Assembly: GCA_028820655.1 (NCBI GenBank)
Contig: JAPPIK010000004.1
Location: forward strand, 62,001 to 126,000
Source of the DNA: Candidatus Poribacteria bacterium
GTDB taxonomy: Bacteria > Poribacteria > WGA-4E > JAJDTR01
Direction: 5' to 3'
Length of the DNA stretch: 64,000 nucleotides
In this document: positions 54,021 through 63,639 of the stretch, piece by piece
Numbering within the stretch: position 1 is the first letter of the stretch
How the letters are laid out: every line of letters starts with the position of its first letter
Made by a program: the position numbers and the translations under genes
Notes under the pieces: model-generated
What the model was told of the DNA's origin: nothing
Databases searched by the model: none
Seen by the model: only the letters and a program-made list of their open reading frames with translations

Positions 54021-54410
54021 TCAATTGTCATTCTCGTCTTGTTGAGTTCGATGGAATAGCTGCAAAAGCACCTCATTCGGACCTCTCAGGAATGAAAGGC
54101 GGATTCCGGTGTCTCCGGCATCAAAGGGTTCTTCTTCAAGTTCTACCCCTTTGTCCTTCAATTCCTGTGCACCGTCGTCCACGCTGCCAACTTTGAAAGA
54201 GATGTGATGGAAGCCTAAGTCCGCCCCGGTGGATCTTTGAGGCATCAGTTCCAAAATGATGTCTCCTGCCGTAAGAAACACATAATCATCATCGTCTTCG
54301 TTGGGAAATCGCTCCATAACCTCTAGGCCCAATGTTTGGGTATAGAAGTTGACCGCATCTTCTACATCGTCAGTCACCAAAGCAATTTTGTGAATCCTAT
54401 TGATTGCCAT
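54021..54410 (-). CDS. VOC (glyoxalase) superfamily protein, epimerase-like
   Basis: The 129-residue protein has two beta-alpha-beta-beta-beta modules with metal-ligand candidates His7 (INRIHKIALV), the His pair in GFHHISFKV and the Glu in NEVLLQLF. The pattern is closest to methylmalonyl-CoA epimerase and related lactoylglutathione lyases. AAGGAGG precedes the ATG. It converges on the RraA gene, with about 37 bases between stops. Confidence 0.85.
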   Translation of the reverse strand: MAINRIHKIALVTDDVEDAVNFYTQTLGLEVMERFPNEDDDDYVFLTAGDIILELMPQRSTGADLGFHHISFKVGSVDDGAQELKDKGVELEEEPFDAGDTGIRLSFLRGPNEVLLQLFHRTQQDENDN

Positions 54411-54564
54411 TCGTCCTCCTTGTTGGCCGTGGCCAGTTTGTCAAGTATGAAGGTTGGAAATTTATTAGTTTTTGGGATTAGGGCGTTTGACCGGAGTGCC
54501 AAAGACAGTTTGCGCGACCATATCTTCTATTCAAGTCTATTTCGATTCCATGTTGTTGACAGGA

Positions 54565-56472
54565 TTAGAAGGACGTCCCCAGATTCACATGAATTTTGCC
54601 TTGAAGCGCCGAACTCCCTTCCGCAAGCCCATAATCTATGCGTAAGAGACCACCTCGCGATTCCAATCGCATACCGAAACCGTAACCAACGCGAATGGGA
54701 TCAAAGATGGACGGTCTGTTGACCTGTGTCACGGATCCCATGTCAACAAACACAAAGATTCGAGAGGCGCGGCCAACGATCAATCTATATTCAAGGTTCG
54801 TGAAGACACGACGTGGCCCCAAAAACCAGTCCTCGTCGTAGCCGCGCAACGTGTTCGCTCCGCCAAGGAAAAAGAGTTCTGTTGGAGGAATGTTACTTCC
54901 CCATGTCGTAGCGGCGTGTAATCCGACTGCAATAACCTGCTTTCGCCACGTTGGAAAGTACTGCTGTAAATCTACCCACAACTTCCGAAGTCTAAAGTCT
55001 CCACGCGAAAATTCAAGAGCCACTGAATCTCGGCGGCCGCTGGTAGGGTTCAAAAAATAGTTCCTGTTGTCGCGTGTGAGGCTGAACGTGACACCGTATT
55101 TGACACCGTTCTGTGGCCTAGCATTCGCGATACTATTGGGTTGGAAATGCAAAAGCTGATTATCGGAACCAAATGAAAAATCGCGCGTTCCCGTAGTCGA
55201 GGGATACGAAGGAGCGACCGCCGGGTAGTCAATGCGCTTATAGGACATTGCCAGCGCACCTTCAAAAACACCACGGAATTGTGTGCTAACTGTCACGCTT
55301 CCCGATTGTTCCTCAGATTCTGCATCGGTAAATTGATTCCGCTGCTTCAGTTGAGCATATTCAACGCCGATGTTGGCGGGTTTGCCGAACACCCATGGTT
55401 CTTGGTATCCAAAACGCAACATTCTGAGCAAACCCGATTTCCAAAAAAAGCTCGCCCGGCGCCCGGTGCCGAAAAGATTCTCTTCGCTCGCCTCAATAGT
55501 CCCAGTTAGTCTGGGAGCATTATCCACATCTGATGAGGGAGGAGCGTAGCCGATGACACCGTTAAATCGACCGGTCCGCGCTTCCGTCATTCGTGCATGA
55601 AAAACTATCGTGTCAGGCTCATTCCCCTCCTCAAGCAATTGTGGATTCACTTCAGAAAAGTACCCAAGATTCCTCAGGCTTCGCAAGCTTTGGTCAATCT
55701 TCCGCTGATCAAAAACTTCACCCGTCTGAATGGGCAATTCGCGCAGAATGACGTTAGATTTTGTTTTCTTCAAGCCGGTCAGCCGGATTTCGCCAATGCG
55801 AACTTCGTTTCCTTCGTCGATGTTCAAATGTAAATCGACCCTACCGTGATCAGGTATGACTTGAAATCCGGACGGCTCAATTTCAATCTTGGGGTGTCCG
55901 TGTTCACTGTACAGTGCCAGAATCCTGTCAATTCCGCGTTCCAAGGCAAATTGGCTGAAGGGAATTCCTTCACGTAAACCTAGCTCGCGTTGAAGTTCTG
56001 AGAAGGAATACAGCTTATTCCCGCTCATGGTAATCTGACCGGTACGAATCTGACTGCCTTCATTTATCCTTACTCGTATGTGTACCTGATCAACTGAGAT
56101 TAACAGAACCTCGGGATTAATTGATGCAAACACGTACCCGGATTTTCTATATTCGCCCATGATTCTCGCCAATCCTGCCATAACCTCATCGCGGTGATAG
56201 GGTTGCCCGGCGTGTAAGCCGAATATCTTAGACAATGCCTTGCGATCAAGGCCCTCATTACCTTGAAAGGAGATTTGCCGAATCAGATAATTGGTCTTAT
56301 CATCAGAGAGTTTGGGATTGGTCGCATCGCATCTCGCCGCCCGCTGTCCGAGAACGAGAATCAGTAGAAAACCAATTAGGCAATTCATAATAATTTGCGC
56401 ACATAAACCGCGCGGAACACCCGATGGTTGACTTTCGATGTGACGCGCTGCTTTCCTCGTCCGGTGCCGCAT
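54565..56472 (-). CDS. Omp85 family outer-membrane assembly protein (BamA/TamA-like)
   Basis: The 635-residue protein has an N-terminal signal segment (IIMNCLIGFLLILVLGQ), three POTRA-like repeats (IRQISFQGNEGLDRKALSKI; IRTGQITMSGNKLYSFSELQ; VRIGEIRLTGLKKTKSNVIL), then a 16-strand barrel. The lid-loop motif GGANTLRGYDEDWFLGPRR carries the conserved RGY, and the C-terminus ends in Phe (NLGTSF), as for barrel proteins. It inserts or exports outer-membrane proteins. ATG 56472 is chosen for an upstream GAGGAG; an upstream TTG (56499) is also open. Three POTRA domains suggest a TamA-like rather than five-POTRA BamA form. Confidence 0.92.
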   Translation of the reverse strand: MRHRTRKAARHIESQPSGVPRGLCAQIIMNCLIGFLLILVLGQRAARCDATNPKLSDDKTNYLIRQISFQGNEGLDRKALSKIFGLHAGQPYHRDEVMAGLARIMGEYRKSGYVFASINPEVLLISVDQVHIRVRINEGSQIRTGQITMSGNKLYSFSELQRELGLREGIPFSQFALERGIDRILALYSEHGHPKIEIEPSGFQVIPDHGRVDLHLNIDEGNEVRIGEIRLTGLKKTKSNVILRELPIQTGEVFDQRKIDQSLRSLRNLGYFSEVNPQLLEEGNEPDTIVFHARMTEARTGRFNGVIGYAPPSSDVDNAPRLTGTIEASEENLFGTGRRASFFWKSGLLRMLRFGYQEPWVFGKPANIGVEYAQLKQRNQFTDAESEEQSGSVTVSTQFRGVFEGALAMSYKRIDYPAVAPSYPSTTGTRDFSFGSDNQLLHFQPNSIANARPQNGVKYGVTFSLTRDNRNYFLNPTSGRRDSVALEFSRGDFRLRKLWVDLQQYFPTWRKQVIAVGLHAATTWGSNIPPTELFFLGGANTLRGYDEDWFLGPRRVFTNLEYRLIVGRASRIFVFVDMGSVTQVNRPSIFDPIRVGYGFGMRLESRGGLLRIDYGLAEGSSALQGKIHVNLGTSF

Positions 56473-56933
56473 CTTAGCCTGTCTCCTCATTCGTCCCAAC
56501 TGATTCTAGGATTCTAACACAATGATCAGTCTCCAACAAGAAATTTGTCTTGAGAAAATTCTCCAGTTGTGATACCATGTATGATATAATTGTATGCAGC
56601 AGCACGAATTCTCTCGCGGTAACGCCGGAAAGTCCGAGGAACCGCGTTACAATTCCAACCGAGAAATCACCCTTGGTTGATTGGCGAACAGAATTCACAA
56701 TGTTTCCAAAGTTTGCCGCGCCTGTGCCCCGTTAGCGCGACATGATTCGGCCGCCTCCGCGCATTAATATTGGTCGGCCGCCGTGTGGTCCACAACATGT
56801 AGAATTTCGGCGGGCAACTTGACACCGGCAAGTTTCGAGAACGAGTTGAGGACATTTTATAAGAGAGTAGCTTATTTCTTGTGTATATCGAGTAACTACT
56901 GAACAAGCGAATTTGACGAAAATGGAGAAGAAT
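56473..56933. other. Divergent intergenic stretch
   Basis: The region between the Omp85 and radical SAM genes must hold both promoters. A TATAAT lies at 56585-56590 but has no -35 partner at a proper distance. No gene or repeat was recognised. Confidence 0.5.
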
Positions 56934-58907
56934 ATGCCAAAAGCCCTGTTTGTTTATCCGGAGTTTCCACCATCATATTGGGGATATAAGTTTGCCCTTG
57001 ACTTTGTTGGGAAAAAATCTTCCATGCCGCCGCTCGGACTTCTCACGATCGCGGGCATGTTCCCGAAGGATTACGATCTCAAAGTTGTCGATATGAATGT
57101 GAATCCGTTGTCCGACGCAGATTTGGAATGGGCGGATGCGGTATTTACGTCCACGATGATTGTGCAGAAGGACTCGTTTTACGAGGTCGTTAGGCGGTGC
57201 AATGCCGCGCATGTTCCCATCGTAGCAGGCGGCCCACACCCAACCTCCTATTACGACAATATTAGAGAGGAAGTTGATGGAACGGTCGATCACTTTCTAT
57301 TCGGGGAGGTGGAAGATTTTTTCGAGGATTTTCTAACTGACTTTGAGAGTGGGGCAGCCAAAGAGGTGTATCGAGAAACAAAAAAACCGGATGTCACCAA
57401 AACGCCTCCCCCGCGATACGATCTAATTGACTTGAAGGCTTACGGTTCAATGGCACTGCAATTTTCTCGTGGATGTCCGTTTGACTGTGAGTTTTGCGAT
57501 ATTACGAAATTGTTTGGTAGAATTCCCCGGACGAAGACGAACGAACAGATGTTGACAGAATTTGAGATGTTGTACCGCCTCGGTTGGAACGGGTCGCTTT
57601 TTGTGGTTGACGACAACTTCATCGGAAATAAACGGGACGCGATGCGGTTGCTTCCCGAGGTTGCAAAATGGCAAGAGCAAAGACAATTCCCGTTTTCGCT
57701 GTACACCGAAGCAAGTGTCAACTTGGTCGAGATTCCCGACATGCTCGCCGCCATGAGCGACGCCGGTTTCAACATGGTGTTCTTGGGTATCGAAAGTCCC
57801 AATGACGAGGCGCTTGAGAAAACAGTCAAAAAGCAAAACACCAGCAAAGAGGACAATGCAGAGAGTTACTTGCTGCAAGCGATACGAAAAATCCAAGAGT
57901 GTGGCATGGAAGTAACGGGAGGATTCATCATCGGACTTGACGGCGACACGGAGTTCGATTCACACATCCGGTTTATTCAAGAAGCCGGAATCCCCATGGC
58001 AATGGCGGGATTGCTCACTGCGCTAAAAGGGACAAATCTGTATCATCGGCTTGAGAAAGAAGGTCGCTTACTCAAGGAGTCTACCGGAAACAACACGGAT
58101 GTTATGCTCAATTTCCAGCCGGAATTGCCGCGAGAACACCTGATCCAAGAATATCGGCGTGTCGTATCTACGCTTTATGACCCAACATTGAGCAATTACT
58201 TCGAGCGGTGTCTAACTATGCTCAAACATCTGAAACCCACGGATCACACTGTGAGGAAAATCAGAAAAACCGAACTCATAGCCGTAGTGAAGTCAATTAG
58301 GCGACAGTTGTTTTCTCGACAAGGGCGCGCCTATGCACGGTTTCTGGCGAACGTCTTGAGACATCACTTTCGCCTGTTCCCTGAAGCAGTTCGGCTCGCC
58401 ATAATGGGTTACCACTTTGAGAAAATTACAAGACAGACCGTAGCTGTCGATGATTTTAAACAATACCTTGAAGTGGAGTTCAACAACTTTAAGGAGACGG
58501 TGGGGCAACTCATCCAGTCGCAGAGCGATCAAATTGGGGAAGTCAGCCTCCATGTCCGCGAACTGCTTGCGCGAGCCCGTGTCGCCTATGAAGATATCCA
58601 CAAGGATTTCCGATATAGCGTACAAGACAAACTTGACGCATTCCAGACATCGGTTTTCAAAGAATATTTGAAAGCCGAACTAGAGGCTCTTAAAACTATG
58701 ATTTCTCGATTCGCGAAAGTTCAAAGCCACCGCGTCGGAGAAATCAAGGGGTATGTACAAAAGCTATGGGAGCGTGTACACGCGCAATACGAACACCTCC
58801 ACACCGATCTCAGGCACAATGTGAATGATTCCTTAGAGACATTTCGAGATGCCGTGAAATCGAATCTTTCCCACGTAACGATCCCTCAAATGGAAGGTAC
58901 CAACTAG
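56934..58907 (+). CDS. B12-binding radical SAM protein with duplicated helical tail, copy 1
   Basis: The 657-residue protein starts at ATG 56934, just after GGAGAAG; this matches the start of its twin. Residues 1-150 form a cobalamin-binding-like Rossmann domain (PPLGLLTIAGMFP, VVAGGPHPTS region). Residues 165-400 are the radical SAM barrel with the 4Fe-4S cysteines 181, 185 and 188 (CPFDCEFC). The DUF4070-like region (about 400-500) follows, as in hopanoid C-2 methylase HpnP relatives. Residues 507-642 are two 68-residue copies of a charged amphipathic unit (FKxYL...GEI...V..L...YE..H.D.R). Methylation or carbon rearrangement of a lipid or cofactor is plausible; the substrate is unknown. Confidence 0.9.
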   Translation: MPKALFVYPEFPPSYWGYKFALDFVGKKSSMPPLGLLTIAGMFPKDYDLKVVDMNVNPLSDADLEWADAVFTSTMIVQKDSFYEVVRRCNAAHVPIVAGGPHPTSYYDNIREEVDGTVDHFLFGEVEDFFEDFLTDFESGAAKEVYRETKKPDVTKTPPPRYDLIDLKAYGSMALQFSRGCPFDCEFCDITKLFGRIPRTKTNEQMLTEFEMLYRLGWNGSLFVVDDNFIGNKRDAMRLLPEVAKWQEQRQFPFSLYTEASVNLVEIPDMLAAMSDAGFNMVFLGIESPNDEALEKTVKKQNTSKEDNAESYLLQAIRKIQECGMEVTGGFIIGLDGDTEFDSHIRFIQEAGIPMAMAGLLTALKGTNLYHRLEKEGRLLKESTGNNTDVMLNFQPELPREHLIQEYRRVVSTLYDPTLSNYFERCLTMLKHLKPTDHTVRKIRKTELIAVVKSIRRQLFSRQGRAYARFLANVLRHHFRLFPEAVRLAIMGYHFEKITRQTVAVDDFKQYLEVEFNNFKETVGQLIQSQSDQIGEVSLHVRELLARARVAYEDIHKDFRYSVQDKLDAFQTSVFKEYLKAELEALKTMISRFAKVQSHRVGEIKGYVQKLWERVHAQYEHLHTDLRHNVNDSLETFRDAVKSNLSHVTIPQMEGTN

Positions 58908-59054
58908 AGAAGATTAGCAATCGTCAAAAGATTCCCCAATCCCGGATTTTAGCAAGGGGTACACACAACGTGCTGATTTCGGAAACTGCGGGGAGACTTG
59001 CTATCGTTCCAAATCCCGATTTTTATCCATCGCTCATAACGGACGTACACATAC

Positions 59055-61046
59055 ATGCCTAATGCCCTCTTGGTTTATCCGGAATTCCCTCCCTCCTATT
59101 GGGGTTACAACTACGCACTACAATTCATAGGCCGAAAATCCAACATGCCGCCGCTCGGGTTACTGACCGTAGCTGGACTGTTCCCCAAAGATTATCGCCT
59201 CAAAGTCGTAGATGTTAATGTCACACCACTACTTGACAAAGATCTTGAGTGGGCGGATGTTGTTTTTACATCAACCATGGTAGTTCAGAGAGAGTCGTAC
59301 TATGAGGTAGTCGAGCGTTGCAACCGCGAAAATACGCCGGTAGTTTCCGGTGGTCCCCATCCGACCTCTTATCGTGATGAGATCGTGGAAGCAATGCACG
59401 AGCGCGGAGGCCGGGTAGATCATTTTCTATTTGGAGAGGTTGAGGAGAGTTTTCAAGGTTTTCTGACAGACCTTCAAAACGGCGATGCCAAGGAGGTATA
59501 TTCCGAACCGAGAAAACCGGATATTACGAACACGCCGCTACCAAGATATGACCTCGTGAATCTAGAGGACTACGGCTCGATGGCACTGCAATTCTCACGC
59601 GGATGCCCATTCGATTGTGAGTTCTGCGACATTACCAAGTTATTCGGGCGGGTGCCTCGAACCAAAACGAACGAGCAAATGTTGGCAGAATTTAATCTAC
59701 TTCATCACCTCGGCTGGCGCGGCGCGATGTTCCTCGTTGACGACAACTTTATCGGTAACAAACGCGATGCGATGCGACTTCTGCCATCCATTACCGAATG
59801 GCAGGAAATTAGGGATTTTCCGTTTCAACTTTATACCGAGACAAGTTTAAACCTTGTTGATATCCCCGGTATGCTCGACGGGATGGCCGACGCGGGCTTT
59901 ATAATGACGTTCTTGGGAATTGAGAGTCCAAATGACGAGGCCCTACAGAAAACCGTTAAACAGCAAAATACCAGTAAAGACGAGCCGGCACAGAGTTATT
60001 TGCTGCGCGCCATTAGAAAGATTCAGGAAGCCGGCCTCGAAGCCACGGCAGGTTTTATTGTCGGACTTGACGGGGATAAGGAATTTCAATCACACATCGA
60101 CTTCATCCAAACTGCTGGAATCCCGCGGGCAATGGCGGGACTTCTTACCGCACTGAAACAAACAAACCTCTACAGACGTCTTGAGACTGAAGGTAGGCTC
60201 CTGGGCGAATCAAGCGGCAACAATGTGAGTGTTGAATTGAATTTCGACCCTGAAATTGACCGCGAGGTGCTCATTGAAGAATACAAAAGGATTTTGAGAG
60301 TCCTATACGAACCCAGTCTCAGGAGCTATTTTGAGCGGTGTTTGACCCTATTCGAGAATTGGCGGCCCAAGAGACGAACCGTCCGCGTCGGGAAGATGGA
60401 GATTCTGGCTCTGTTGAGGTCATTGAAGCGACAATTGCTCTCACCCAAACAAGGCCCCACGTACCTTTGGTTTCTGGTTCGAGTCCTATTGCGGCATCCT
60501 CGACGGTTACCCGATGCGGTCTTGTTTGCAATTTTAGGTTACCATCACGAGATGGTTACAAGCCAGCAGATCGCCGTAGATAGTTTCAAGCAGTACCTTC
60601 ATTTGGAGTTAGAGACCCTTCAAGAGAGCGTGTCTAAATCCCATGTGACACGAAGAAATCGCATCAGTGAAATTGGGGTGCATGTTCAGACACTTTTGGC
60701 TAGTGTGCGCGCCGAATATGAAACCGTGCATAGCGATTTCAGACGCGGCTTGAGAGACAGTCTGGAAGCCTTCCAGAAATCGGTATTCATGTCTTACTTG
60801 GATGCGGAACTTTTCGCGTTTAAAGAAGTGGTGTCTCGATTTGCGAAAACGCACAATGAACGTATGCACGAGATGCAGTTTTACGTGCACAATTTGATGA
60901 ATCGTGTTCATGCACAATACAATCACGTCCACCACGATTTTCGGCACCATGTCACGGATTCACTTCATACCTTTCAAGTCACGATAAAACAGTATCTCGA
61001 AGAACTTTTTGGCGCTCTCCCATTTCAGATTGAAGGTCTGGACTAG
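59055..61046 (+). CDS. B12-binding radical SAM protein with duplicated helical tail, copy 2
   Basis: The 663-residue twin shares its whole layout with copy 1: MPNALLVYPEFPPSYWGY, PPLGLLTVAGLFP, CPFDCEFC and the two-unit tail (DSFKQYLHLELETLQESV... and MSYLDAELFAFKEVVSRF...). A two-residue-longer loop follows the VVSGGPHPTSY segment. There is no strong ribosome-binding site. The stop codon lies nine bases before the ECF ATPase gene, suggesting that both radical SAM genes and the transporter form one operon (147 bases separate copies 1 and 2). Confidence 0.9.
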   Translation: MPNALLVYPEFPPSYWGYNYALQFIGRKSNMPPLGLLTVAGLFPKDYRLKVVDVNVTPLLDKDLEWADVVFTSTMVVQRESYYEVVERCNRENTPVVSGGPHPTSYRDEIVEAMHERGGRVDHFLFGEVEESFQGFLTDLQNGDAKEVYSEPRKPDITNTPLPRYDLVNLEDYGSMALQFSRGCPFDCEFCDITKLFGRVPRTKTNEQMLAEFNLLHHLGWRGAMFLVDDNFIGNKRDAMRLLPSITEWQEIRDFPFQLYTETSLNLVDIPGMLDGMADAGFIMTFLGIESPNDEALQKTVKQQNTSKDEPAQSYLLRAIRKIQEAGLEATAGFIVGLDGDKEFQSHIDFIQTAGIPRAMAGLLTALKQTNLYRRLETEGRLLGESSGNNVSVELNFDPEIDREVLIEEYKRILRVLYEPSLRSYFERCLTLFENWRPKRRTVRVGKMEILALLRSLKRQLLSPKQGPTYLWFLVRVLLRHPRRLPDAVLFAILGYHHEMVTSQQIAVDSFKQYLHLELETLQESVSKSHVTRRNRISEIGVHVQTLLASVRAEYETVHSDFRRGLRDSLEAFQKSVFMSYLDAELFAFKEVVSRFAKTHNERMHEMQFYVHNLMNRVHAQYNHVHHDFRHHVTDSLHTFQVTIKQYLEELFGALPFQIEGLD

Positions 61047-61055
61047 GTTGAATGG

Positions 61056-62723
61056 ATGAGCCAAATTGAGATCAGGGATGTCAGTTTTACCTACCCGAGT
61101 CGAAGCGAGCCAAGTCTGAAGAGAGTAAAAGCAGAAGTTAAGTGCGGCGAGTTTATTCTCCTCACTGGCCCCACCGGATGTGGCAAATCCACGCTGTTAA
61201 GAACCCTGAACGGTTTAATCCCTCAGGCTTCAGGTGGCCTACTCTCCGGTGATGTCACAATAGACGACTCAAACCTTTCCGACCATCCGCTGGCATCAAT
61301 CTGCCAAAGTGTAGGTCTGCTATTTCAAAATCCCGGTGACCAGTTTTTTTGTACGGTGGTTGAAGACGAAATCGCCTTCGGTCTGGAAAACCTTGGTGTT
61401 CCCTCCTTTCGAATAGATAGCCGGATCGACGCGGCTTTGGCACAGGTCGAGCTTCCTCCCGAATTTCGAATTCGCTCAATCTCGACACTCTCCGGGGGTG
61501 AAAAGCAACGGGTTGCCCTCGCTTGCTTGTGCGCAATGCGGCCACGAGTTCTCCTCCTTGACGAGCCAACGAGCCATCTCGACCCCAAGAGTAGGCGCGA
61601 CATTCTCAATATCCTAGGACAACTAAACCGCGAGGATGGGATGACGGTTGTAATCGGGACCCATCGTGTAACAGAAATCGCACCGTTGTGTGACCGCGTT
61701 TGGCTGATGAATTGCGGGGAACTCGCCTTGGATTTACCCGTAAATCAAGCCTTTTCGGACCTTGACCCTTATCGTGATTTGGGAGTGGAGGTTCCCGATT
61801 TGGCTGAAGTATCGGAACAATGGGGACTGTCTGAACGCCCGATCACCGTTGATCAAGCTGAAAAGCTTTTTCTCCAATCCAATAGATTGTCAAGTACCTC
61901 CCCCTCTTCTTCCGAGGTTTCAGAATATATTGGCCACGAGCACTCCCATCAAGGTGCGCAAAGTGTACTTGCCAGTATCGAGGACATGACGTTTCAGTAT
62001 CCGCGCGCGGCCTCTTCCGCATTACGCCGTATCTCGTGCGAGATCAGCGAAGGTGAAATAATTGCCGTGATGGGGGCAAATGGAGCGGGGAAAACGACGT
62101 TACTCTTGTCAATTCTAGGGTTACTTCGTCCCACGATAGGAAAGATTCTCATTAAAGGCGTGAACGGTACGCGTTTGAAACTTCACAATTTGGCTGGACA
62201 AATCGGAATCGTCTTTCAAGATCCCGATCTCTTGCTGCAGGCGTCAACCGTACTCGATGAAGTCGCTTACGGACCCGGAAACCTTAAGCTATCTCATCGC
62301 GAAATTCATGAGCGAACCACGGAAGTTTTGACGGCGCTCGATTTGGATAGTCTCCGCAATGAAGCTCCCTTTTCCCTGTCGCGGGGACAGCGGCAGCGCA
62401 CGGCAACAGCCGCAGCCTACTCGCTTCTTCCAGATGTACTCCTCCTTGACGAACCTACTGCGGGACAGGATTTCAGCCATCTCCAACAGTTGATGACCGC
62501 ACTTTGCGCTTCTGTCGAAGAGCAAAACAAAACGTTAATCTTTTGTACCCATGACGCCCAACTCACCTTACAGTACGCGAAACGGATTCTGTTACTGCGT
62601 AAAGGCGAATTGATCTTCGATGGGCAACCAATGGACGCCTTTTCAAATCCGGAATTGCTGGAAGACGCGTCGCTTGTTGCCCCATTAAGAACTCAATTGA
62701 GTTGGCGGTTGGCGAACAATTAA
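61056..62723 (+). CDS. ecfA: Energy-coupling factor transporter, two fused ATPases
   Basis: The 555-residue protein joins two ABC ATPases. The first has GPTGCGKS (Walker A), LSGGEKQRVALA and VLLLDEPTSHLD. The second has GANGAGKTT, a changed signature LSRGQRQRTATA and VLLLDEPTAGQD. Both have the Q-loop segments FQNPGDQFF and FQDPDLLLQ typical of EcfA. A fused EcfA1-EcfA2 with an adjacent EcfT drives uptake of vitamins or metals through a substrate-binding S protein, which is not in the window. It starts nine bases after the radical SAM copy 2 stop. Confidence 0.92.
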   Translation: MSQIEIRDVSFTYPSRSEPSLKRVKAEVKCGEFILLTGPTGCGKSTLLRTLNGLIPQASGGLLSGDVTIDDSNLSDHPLASICQSVGLLFQNPGDQFFCTVVEDEIAFGLENLGVPSFRIDSRIDAALAQVELPPEFRIRSISTLSGGEKQRVALACLCAMRPRVLLLDEPTSHLDPKSRRDILNILGQLNREDGMTVVIGTHRVTEIAPLCDRVWLMNCGELALDLPVNQAFSDLDPYRDLGVEVPDLAEVSEQWGLSERPITVDQAEKLFLQSNRLSSTSPSSSEVSEYIGHEHSHQGAQSVLASIEDMTFQYPRAASSALRRISCEISEGEIIAVMGANGAGKTTLLLSILGLLRPTIGKILIKGVNGTRLKLHNLAGQIGIVFQDPDLLLQASTVLDEVAYGPGNLKLSHREIHERTTEVLTALDLDSLRNEAPFSLSRGQRQRTATAAAYSLLPDVLLLDEPTAGQDFSHLQQLMTALCASVEEQNKTLIFCTHDAQLTLQYAKRILLLRKGELIFDGQPMDAFSNPELLEDASLVAPLRTQLSWRLANN

Positions 62724-63595
62724 CCCAATATGACATGCCGATATCACGACTCGATCCACGCACCAAAATTCTCATACTAATTTTCATTGGGATTCTCGTT
62801 ATTACACTTGATAGCGTGACTTCGTTACTTTGCTGCTTTCTCGTTGGTATCGGATTGATAATACTTTCATTTCCGACTTGGCTCCAATACCGACTGCTGT
62901 TTCTCTTCATATTATTTTCCACGTGGGGATTGATTTATAGTCAAGCCATATTCTACAATGCGTCACCGCGTACTGTACTCTTCACGCTCGTAGGGCGTGA
63001 TATTCCGATAATCGGCACTATGACCGGAGGCGTTCACGTGTATCGCGAAGGTTTACTGCACGGCGCAATTCAATCGTTAAGATTCAACACAACACTAACA
63101 ATCGGGTGCTTCATTGTTTGGTCAACTCAGCCGCGTGACCTTCTTTTGGCTTTTGTAAAGTTGCGTGTTCCCTACAGTCTAGCATTTATGGTTACCACTA
63201 GCTTACGCTACATTCCGCTGATCGCTACCGAATCGAGAAATGTGATTCTATCACAGCGGTTAAGGGGATTTCGGTACTTTCAAAGTAACCCGCGTCGAGT
63301 CATTCGCGATTTGCTCAACAGCTTACGTCCGATTTTGATCAACAATATCCGACGCGCGACACATCTCGGCGAAACCGTAGAAAGCCGCGCATTCTCACCC
63401 GAAATGGTCGGCAAACAACGAACGTCGTTGCGAACGCTGAACATGCAACCGCAGGACAAAGTTCTGTTAGCAGCCGGGATTTTTGCCGTTCTCGGTGTAA
63501 TTACGCTCAAGGCGTTGTATTTCTGTTACGCGAATGGAATCTATTACGCTCACTGGATGAGGGGAGTGTATACGTTCGTTCGCGAGATTCTATAG
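62702..63595 (+). CDS. ecfT: Energy-coupling factor transmembrane protein EcfT
   Basis: The 297-residue protein has the EcfT opening SRLDPRTKILILIFIG, five or more membrane segments and the two Ala/Ser-Arg-Gly coupling motifs: SQRLRGFRYF and VESRAF. It would couple the fused ATPases to a small S component. The TTG start overlaps the ATPase gene by 22 bases; ATG 62735 is an alternative but would cut into the conserved YxxPISRLDPR opening. A final membrane segment near residue 265 is longer than usual. Confidence 0.88.
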   Translation: MAVGEQLTQYDMPISRLDPRTKILILIFIGILVITLDSVTSLLCCFLVGIGLIILSFPTWLQYRLLFLFILFSTWGLIYSQAIFYNASPRTVLFTLVGRDIPIIGTMTGGVHVYREGLLHGAIQSLRFNTTLTIGCFIVWSTQPRDLLLAFVKLRVPYSLAFMVTTSLRYIPLIATESRNVILSQRLRGFRYFQSNPRRVIRDLLNSLRPILINNIRRATHLGETVESRAFSPEMVGKQRTSLRTLNMQPQDKVLLAAGIFAVLGVITLKALYFCYANGIYYAHWMRGVYTFVREIL

Positions 63596-63639
63596 TTGAG
63601 CATGGAAGAGTGATCGTGCGCGCACAGAGAAAGGCAGGT

